DNA of 24,683 bases. Source: Pleurobrachia bachei. Taxonomy: Eukaryota; Ctenophora; Tentaculata; Cydippida; Pleurobrachiidae. The DNA lies in the NCBI GenBank assembly GCA_000695325.1, contig AVPN01000196.1, forward strand, positions 48,948 to 73,630. The letters run 5' to 3'. Positions 18,439 to 24,683 of this stretch are shown piece by piece. Position 1 is the first letter of the stretch, and each line of letters starts with the position of its first letter. Made by a program: the position numbers and the translations under genes. The notes under the pieces were generated by a model. That model was given only the letters and a program-made list of their open reading frames with translations, had not been told where the DNA came from and searched no databases.

Positions 18439-19113
18439 TCAAAGATAAGCCACGACAGTCAGATCCACATGCTCCTGATCACGGCCCAAACTAGACGAAG
18501 TAGTAGAAGAGCTGCTGCTGGATTCCAGAGAGTTCAATGACGTCACTAAGGGCACGTCACCATGGGAACGAGCCAGTCTCCTAGGACTCCTATCCTCATC
18601 AGTCTGCATCAGATTATCATCACCCTCACTCAGGTCAAACACAAGGCGGGGTATATCCAGGGGTCGGCGGATCATAGTAGGCATCCTGACACGGTTACAG
18701 GGCTGATCGTATTCTGAAGAGATACAGGACGTGTTGAAGGTGGTGGCACTGATGTACTCCTTGTTTCTGATACAGGTTGTAGAGGTCTCAGATGCAGGCA
18801 GGGGAGAGCAGGGGTGGACATGATCAGGGGCTGGTGAGCAGTAGTCATCTTCCATGAATCCAGAGTTGAGAAACAGCCTCCTGTTGACGATCCTGCTCCT
18901 CCTGTACATGGTTTCGAATCCGTGGATCTTGTTGTTGTCAGGGTGTTGAGGAGATTGGGTGGTAGCTGCAGAGTTAGGGAGGGAGACACGGTTATTGTTG
19001 TTGTCGCAGAGAAGGGTGACGTAGTTGTGGTGGTCGGATAGGAAGGATGAGGTAGTCCGAGGGGCAGGTCCCATTCCGGGCACGACACACTTGGAACTGG
19101 AGCATTGACCCAT
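18439..19113 (-). CDS. Unrecognised protein with N-myristoylation/palmitoylation signal (224 aa)
   Basis: Single exon. I do not recognise the family. Start chosen at 19113 because it begins MGQCSSSK: Gly2 with Ser6 fits an N-myristoylation signal and Cys4 is a likely palmitoylation site, which would put the protein at membranes. The frame is open upstream to 19296 without such features. The rest is low in hydrophobic residues: an Asn/Ser-rich part, a basic YRRSRIVNRR stretch, a Pro/Ser/Cys-rich middle (SPAPDHVHPCSPLPAS), the segment RPLDIPRLVFDLSEGDDNL, possible phosphosites (DRSPRRLARSHGD) and a Ser-rich tail ending DLTVVAYL. It is convergent with EIF2B4 (about 180 bp between stops). Its 3' third is duplicated at 17255-17510. 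Confidence 0.7.
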   Translation of the reverse strand: MGQCSSSKCVVPGMGPAPRTTSSFLSDHHNYVTLLCDNNNNRVSLPNSAATTQSPQHPDNNKIHGFETMYRRSRIVNRRLFLNSGFMEDDYCSPAPDHVHPCSPLPASETSTTCIRNKEYISATTFNTSCISSEYDQPCNRVRMPTMIRRPLDIPRLVFDLSEGDDNLMQTDEDRSPRRLARSHGDVPLVTSLNSLESSSSSSTTSSSLGRDQEHVDLTVVAYL

Positions 19114-19978
19114 GTTGTATTGTAGTTGGATGAAGAGATAGTAAACAAGGAATAGATGTTTGAGTTGGTTTGTGGATAGGGGTGGTTTGATATTTATACT
19201 GGTCAGGTGGCACTGGCAGTGAATTATGGGCAGCTTGTTGACATGCATGGGCGGGTCAGCAAGGGGCGGATTCTGATTAACAAGGTCATTAGACATGCGA
19301 TCTGACGATCTATTTGGGAACTGGGAAGGTGGTCTATGGTCTGGGTCAGGGTTGTGGCCTGGTAGTGACTAGATCGGATGGCACCCAAATCCCAATGTTG
19401 GCCAAGATCTCGTCTCCTGTTCCACATCTACCTGAACCACACGAGATCACATCTCAACCACACATATTTCACCACAGGAATATCTGGCCACCAATACTAG
19501 TATTAATCCGTTTACTGCCTACTAGGCAGCCTAGCAGCACCTACCCAACCACAGAATCAAGGTCTGGAGCACCCCAATGCCACCGATAGCCGACTTCACG
19601 GTTCACCGCTTTATTTATCCACCACCACAGACACAAAAGAGCCAGACACAAGGCATTGTAGCCGGTAGGACATAGAGAGAATATTGTGTCTGACTTTTGG
19701 TCTAGATTGATTGAAACAGCATTTGAGGTGTTTTGTAAATGAAATTGAAAACAATACATCCAGAAGCCCAATTTAAAAATATCGCTCGGCCAGTAGCTTC
19801 TACATTTTTGAAATAGCTAAAGAAGATACGACTCAGTAACCATGTCTCCAAACATCAATCACATTAAAAAAAGATAATTCAAAGAAGCTGATAGTTTTGC
19901 TGTCATAGAGCATGGACTGGAGTTTAGTGTTCTGAATTATTCGGCATCCCGTCGGCCGTCCCCCGGCCGTCGCGGCCG
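19114..19978. other. No gene recognised; CGGCCGTC cluster at the end
   Basis: Several short open frames without family features. At 19953-19980 cggccgtc occurs three times in 28 bp, the most GC-rich spot in this part of the window. Confidence 0.5.
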
Positions 19979-20267
19979 TCAGCTGAACAGATGTGATGTC
20001 CGGTGTCCTCGAAATACAATTTGGCTTCGACTTGCATCACAACTTCTAGGATATTCTGTGTTCTCACACTTCCTGCATGTTCGATCACCGTGCCTGGGAT
20101 AGAGAATGTGGTTAGTTACTGGAAACGGGGGTTGGGGCCTGGAGATATTTGTTGAGTAGGGGGAGGGATTCACTCCGATTTGTATCGATGACTTACAATC
20201 CATTGCAGATCTCCATTTCAAAGGGATACCAGGTACCAAGATCCATTTTAGTCATCCATCGGTTCAT
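19979..20267 (-). CDS. Possible small two-exon gene or gene end, Cys-rich
   Basis: Minus-strand exons 20267-20197 (after tttcag, donor GTAAGT) and 20093-19979 (after tcccag) join in phase 2 and read 61 codons, MNRWMTKMDLGTWYPF then CNGLHGDRTCRKCENTEY, to a TGA. Splice sites are good, the family is unknown, and exon 2 is also open in another frame (TVIEHAGSVRTQ). The ATG directly follows an acceptor, so earlier exons may exist. Weak call. Confidence 0.3.
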
Positions 20268-20361
20268 CTGAAAGGGGGTTTGGCAATATATTGCCCAACA
20301 AGGTTAGAGCGGGGTTAGAGCCCTTTGAGGAGGGAGGGTTGAAGGGGGAACAAGAGGGGGA

Positions 20362-20644
20362 CATTTTACCGGTGGAAAACGTGTGGGTAAGTGATTCGGA
20401 GGCAGAGAAAGTACACTCTCTCAGAGAATTGGCCTGACTCCTTGGTAACGAAGTAACCCCTTGTCAGCACGCGCGAAGGTCGCCCGGCGACCTGAGCTAG
20501 GTCTAAACAGAGTGTGAGGTGTCTTCGATACCAACCGACACCGTCGTCAGAGCATCGGCCTAACAGAGTTCACCGCAGACTGCAGACACCGTTCTGCATA
20601 GAGTACATAGAGATCAGGTCCCACACGTTTTCACCAATAAAACT
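20362..20644. mobile_element. Inverted-repeat element with dispersed motifs inside
   Basis: ggtggaaaacgtgtggg (20371-20387) is matched inverted by cccacacgttttcacc (20620-20635), with weaker similarity outside. Two diverged copies of the tcagagcattggcctgac motif lie inside. About 280 bp and non-coding: probably a MITE-type element. Confidence 0.5.
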
Positions 20645-20839
20645 CGGGAAACACGATAGAAAAACACGTAATCTATGGTTGTCTTTGTAAGAGAGAGGAG
20701 GGGGAGAATGTTAAAACAGAAATCTTCACCCTCTTTCGAGGATCTGTGACACAAGAAACATCCGCGGGTTGGAAAATGTCCATAAAACATAAATTATGCT
20801 GGTACGAAAATTAAACATATTGATCTCTCTCATCACTTC

Positions 20840-23800
20840 TTATCGAATACTCCCGTTTTTAGGGGGAGGAGGAGGGGGCACGCTATTATTCAACATGGCA
20901 GCCTTTCTTGGGTCCCTAGGAGGGCCCAGATCAACCTCTTGTCTAGGCTGGTATGTTGTCCGTTCCTCCTGCTGTCTCTGGTAAGTAGTCCTTTCTTCCT
21001 GTTGCCTCCTGTCTGGGTAAGTCCTGTTTTGGTGGTGACCACCACCGTGTTGTTGTTGGTAACCATGGTAACCACCCTGCTGCTGCCTCTGTTGTTGGTA
21101 TCTAGTGGTGTCGTCAGGGGGTGGCCTGGCAGGGGGTGGTGGAGGGGGTGTCTCGGGTCTCTGGTTTGTAGCCCCACCTCCACTAGCAGGGGGAGAGGAT
21201 GTGTTGTTGATACCGGGTACATCCCTCATGCTCTCTGGCATGGGCATGGATGGAGGAAGGGGCATCTGTTGTTGTTGTTGTTGCTCTGCAGATCGTTGTA
21301 GGGCAGCTTGAGCAGCAGCAACCGCAGCGGCCTGAGCAGCAGCAGCAGCACCGAACTGCCCAGGATGAGGCATGGGCATCATGGTGGAGGGTTGGGGCAG
21401 CATTCCGGGAATGGGGAGCATCTGGGGCGTGGGTTGCATCAACAGGGGCATCGAGGAGACGGCAATCGAGGGCTGAAAGAGGGAGAGAGGAGTTAGTGGT
21501 TAGGAGGGAGGGTAGGTCACAGAAACCCGACATTAAATGATGGTCGTGCTTTATAAGAAACCCACTCTCTCTTTCCTATTTTGTCATTGTGCTATTATGA
21601 AATTGCCCTGACAAGATATTGCATTGAGGGGAGAAAATCTATCACCAGAACCCTGTGCTTTCTTCTCGACAATCCCCGTCGGCCGTCATATACATATCCC
21701 GTACACTAAACCCACTGTTGTATGTTTCTTTCCATCATGTACAAAATATTTCCCCACCCCATATATCCCGTACCCGTGCGAAGAGAAGGACGGCAGCGGG
21801 CCGTGCTGTACCACCCTGGGCTGAAGCGGCGGCCCCCGTAAAATGGACGGGCCCTTGGTTGGAGACAGCAACAGCATTGGCCACTGATTGGGCCTAGTAG
21901 AGTGGGAGGGGTGTGTCAGAACTCAGAGAGGGCACTGTCGTTGGTGTACTTAGAACTGTACCAGTACTGTATTTAGTACTGTACTAGTACAGTGTCTGAC
22001 ACCCCCGATCAATGGGGAATGAAAACGTGCTGCGTAGCATTATTAAAATCACAATACATGCTGAAAACGACCCGTGCTCTGCTCTGAGAGAATAATAGCT
22101 ATACCTGTAGTGGAGGGAAGAGCATGGGCCGGGGAAGGTTTGGAGGAAGAGGGAGACCAGCTGGAGGTTGGAGTGGTAGAGCAAACTGGGGAGGCATGGG
22201 CTGGGCCTGAAATAAATACTGCTTAATAATCAGGAAAACTCATAAAAATCATCAATACAATAGAATACAATAATTCAAAACGAAGTACGAACAGAAAGAA
22301 ATAACAGAACCCTCCCAGCTCCCTCACCGGTGGTTGGGGCAGCTGTTGTTGTTGTTGTTGTTGCAACGGTTGTTGCTGGGCAGGAACAGCAGTAGGTGGT
22401 GCTTGTTGCTGCGGGGCAGCGGGAGGTGCAGGTTTTACAACACTAAACTCTCCATCACTGTCTATATCCATTGCCATCTGGTTCTCATCTCCACCGTGCC
22501 TGGAGGGGAGGGGGAGGAGGGGGTCCCACACCTAGTCCATTTAGTTACACCCCAAGGCCCAAACCTTCCCAATACCTACCCTGTGCCTGTAATACGGGGG
22601 GAGCATCGAGGAGACGGCAATCGAGGGCTGAAAGAGGGAGAGAGGAGTTAGTGACTAGGAGGGAGGATAGTAACCCGACATTAAATGATGGTCGTGCTTT
22701 ATAAGAAACCCACTCTCTCTTTCCTATTTTGTCATTGTGCTATTATGAAATTGCCCTGACAAGATATTGCATTGAGGGGAGAAAATCTATCACCAGAACC
22801 CTGTGCTTTCTTCTCGACAATCCCCGTCGGCCGTCATATACATATCCCGTACACTAAACCCACTGTTGTATGTTTCTTTCCATCATGTACAAAATATTTC
22901 CCCACCCCATATATCCCGTACCCGTGCGAAGAGAAGGACGGCAGCGGGCCGTGCTGTACCACCCTGGGCTGAAGCGGCGGCCCCCGTAAAATGGACGGGC
23001 CCTTGGTTGGAGACAGCAACAGCATTGGCCACTGATTGGGCCTAGTAGAGTGGGAGGGGTGTGTCAGAACTCAGAGAGGGCACTGTCGTTGGTGTACTTA
23101 GAACTGTACCAGTACTGTATTTAGTACTGTACTAGTACAGTGTCTGACACCCCCGATCAATGGGGAAGGAAAACGTGCTGCGTAGCATTATTAAAATCAC
23201 AATACATGCTGAAAACGACCCGTGCTCTGCTCTGAGAGAATAATAGCTATACCTGTAGTGGAGGGAAGAGCATGGGCCGGGGAAGGTTTGGAGGAAGAGG
23301 GAGACCAGCTGGAGGTTGGAGTGGTAGAGCAAACTGGGGAGGCATGGGCTGGGCCTGAAATAAATACTGCTTAATAATCAGGAAAACTCATAAAAATCAT
23401 CAATACAATAGAATACAATAATTCAAAACGAAGTACGAACAGAAAGAAATAACAGAACCCTCCCAGCTCCCTCACCGGTGGTTGGGGCATCTGTTGTTGA
23501 CTGTTGTTGTTGTTGTTGTTGCAACGGTTGTTGCTGGGCAGGAACAGCAGTAGGTGGTGCTTGTTGCTGCGGGGCAGCGGGAGGTGCAGGTTTTACAACA
23601 CTAAACTCTCCATCACTGTCTATATCCATTGCCATCTGGTTCTCATCTCCACCGTGCCTGGAGGGGAGGGGGAGGAGGGGGTCCCACACCTAGTCCATTT
23701 AGTTACACCCCAAGGCCCAAACCTTCCCAATACCTACCCTGTGCCTGTAATACGGGGGGAGGAGGGGGTCCCAAACCTAGTCCATTTAGTCGACACCCCC

Positions 23801-24506
23801 TACACCTAGTCCATTTAGTCACACCTCACAACTTCCCTATACATACCCTGGGTTTAAATCAGTCTCACAGCCTCAGGATCAGTGTCTAGCGAATAGTTCT
23901 AACTTCTAGAACTATCCAGAACTTTCCAGTTAATCGCCCCAACATTTAAAGAGCTAGACTTGCCCCTTTCATCTATGAATATTCCCCATTCCCTCCCTCA
24001 CTATTCAATCCACTCATTCCCTTTGTTATAATACCACATGAGGCAACACTAACTCGTTAAATAACCATTATAGGTACACACTAACCTTCTTTTAGGTAGT
24101 AGCAGAACGTTGAAGAATGTGTTAACTGTGTAATCGCCAACAGACACACAGACAGACAAACAAAAGTGAAAAGATGGAATAAATAATTACAGTTTTGCCC
24201 TTTATTATTACAGTCTGTCGTACAGTTTTTACCCAGCAGTCCCTAATCAGTTCACTCAATTCAGTCTTCAGTTCTTACCATTACTCAGTTCACAATGTTC
24301 AGAGTTCACTCAATATAACCAGAGAGTTCTCTCCTCACTCTCACACAATATATGTGTCCCAGTTATACCTTAGTTTTTGATGTTGATCAAGACAGTGTAG
24401 GTTGAGGTATGATTTACGACACCCTGTTACACTGTGTCTGGTGCCACCCTGGGCACAGACAAAGACCTTGGGAACGGGTTGGATTCCTTTGATGGGCGTT
24501 TCGCAT
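20840..24506 (-). CDS. Hakai/CBLL1-like E3 ubiquitin ligase, C-terminal part
   Basis: Minus strand, runs off the right edge. Exon 24506-24369 reads CETPIKGIQPVPKVFVCAQGG and then TGCRKSYLNLHCLDQHQKLR, matching the RING end and the atypical HYB zinc finger of Hakai (human CSDPVQRIEQ.., FMCSIVQGCKRTYLSQRDLQAH). It joins in phase to exon a (22499-22328; DENQMAMDIDSDGEFSVVKP, then poly-Gln), exon b (22206-22105; PLQPPAGLPLPPNLPRPMLFP) and the last exon (21472-20840; Met/Pro-rich, poly-Ala, poly-Gln, QRPETPPPPPPARPPP, repeated RQQEERTTY, DLGPPRDPRKAAM). A long Pro-rich tail is typical of Hakai. In animals it binds phosphotyrosine targets such as E-cadherin and belongs to the m6A writer complex. 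Exons a and b are duplicated at 23253-23657. The RING itself is outside the window. Confidence 0.78.
21449..22603 (-). repeat. Tandem duplication unit 1 in Hakai gene (about 1,155 bp)
   Basis: Contains the start of the last exon, exon b, exon a and introns. Repeated at 22604-23761 with several substitutions, a 7-bp difference in the first intron and a 10-bp difference in the poly-Gln part. Confidence 0.92.
21978..21993. repeat. 16-bp palindrome actgtactagtacagt
   Basis: Perfect palindrome within a run of diverged gtact/agtac words; copied at 23126-23141. Confidence 0.85.
22604..23761 (-). repeat. Tandem duplication unit 2 in Hakai gene (about 1,158 bp)
   Basis: Second copy. The first bases after the junction (22604-22627) are the truncated 5' end of the last exon, with its acceptor but no donor. 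Confidence 0.92.
23253..23657 (-). pseudogene. Duplicate Hakai exons a' (23476-23657) and b' (23253-23354)
   Basis: Splice sites of both exons are kept. Exon a' is 182 nt against 172 in exon a; the extra base at 23500 (T on the coding strand, inside the CAA/CAG run) breaks the frame. Without that base a' would read Gln-rich into QQQMPQPP and join b' in phase. So these exons are a broken spare cassette, or the extra base is an error. Confidence 0.75.
23762..24368 (-). other. Hakai intron between HYB exon and exon a'
   Basis: Begins with further partial copies of a ggtcccacacctagtccatttagt-like word, given in pieces: ggtccc, cctagtccatttagt (23685, 23776, 23809). No other gene seen. Confidence 0.5.
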
Positions 24507-24683
24507 CTAGGGAGAGGAGGGTGTAAATACTGTATGATTAGATTACTGGTTAAAATGGTCTATTACAACTTAATGCACGAGGCCGGAGGCCGAGTGCTTT
24601 AAGTACAACAATAATGAACCGAGACCGACAGGTCGAGGTAGATTCTTTTACTTAGCTGCCGAGCCTGCGAGGCACGCTTAGTG
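24507..24683. other. Right edge: Hakai intron with repeat-like end
   Basis: From about 24577 the sequence (cgaggccggaggccgag, gaccgacaggtcgaggt, gccgagcctgcgaggc) is rich in short inverted words and looks like the end of a dispersed repeat cut by the window edge. Confidence 0.35.

Larger units (their letters stand above)
17511..18694 (+). repeat. Tandem duplication unit 2 (1,184 bp)
   Basis: Second copy of 16327-17510; both end gcatcctgacacgg. Same sequence by eye except the complement block 17871-17978. Confidence 0.95.

Noticed and set aside
19979-20239. Alternative frame TVIEHAGSVRTQNILEVV... for the 20093 exon
   Set aside because: Looks protein-like, but the frame feeding it from the 20267-20197 exon contains stops; kept only as a note.
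20890-21540. Several long open frames on both strands over the last Hakai exon
   Set aside because: They come from low-complexity Pro/Gln/Ala codons read in other frames; only the minus frame ending at 20840 splices in phase.

Overview
This is nuclear DNA from an animal. The genes carry GT/AG introns, many of them 70-500 bp, and the families are metazoan: an intact UDP-glycosyltransferase with a C-terminal membrane anchor, the eIF2B delta subunit, a class A 7TM receptor, arrays of C2H2 zinc fingers, and a Hakai/CBLL1-type E3 ligase. Gene packing is dense. Genes are nested, convergent and separated by only 180-350 bp. An invertebrate with a compact genome (sponge-like or similar) fits, but I cannot name the species.

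Layout. 1-772: diverged repeats with CCCTAA-like runs. 773-5178: three C2H2 zinc-finger genes on +, the first broken by a frameshift, the other two a near-perfect 1,383-bp tandem duplication. 5194-6798: a single-exon UDP-glycosyltransferase. 7139-17074: EIF2B4 on +, ten exons, 445 aa. Its intron 5 holds an antisense tRNA-Thr(CGU). Its ~6-kb intron 6 holds three antisense genes: ankyrin repeats (9479-11437), a 7TM receptor (11693-12787) and a probable FN3-type protein (13838-14924). Two adjacent long palindromes lie at 13613-13808. 16327-18694: a 1,184-bp tandem duplication over the tail-to-tail 3' ends of EIF2B4 and a minus-strand gene for a predicted myristoylated protein (18439-19113). 20840-24506 (-): the C-terminal part of a Hakai/CBLL1-like E3 ligase, with a ~1.15-kb internal exon duplication. 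The RING end would lie beyond the right edge.

The strangest signal is in the introns of the 1,184-bp duplication. The two copies match except over 108 bp. There, two 50-bp blocks in one copy are the exact base-by-base complement, NOT reversed, of the same blocks in the other copy (100 of 100 positions). They flank an unchanged 8-bp core, agcgatat (16687-16794 against 17871-17978). No ordinary inversion, duplication or mutation produces this. It is either an artefact or edit of the sequence record, or something new, and it should be checked against raw reads first.

Other points of interest are splice-acceptor-like AGs 1-8 nt before the start codons of the + strand genes (a possible trans-splicing/operon signature), duplicated splice sites around EIF2B4 exon 6, and Hakai exon cassettes whose intron phases make them mutually exclusive.
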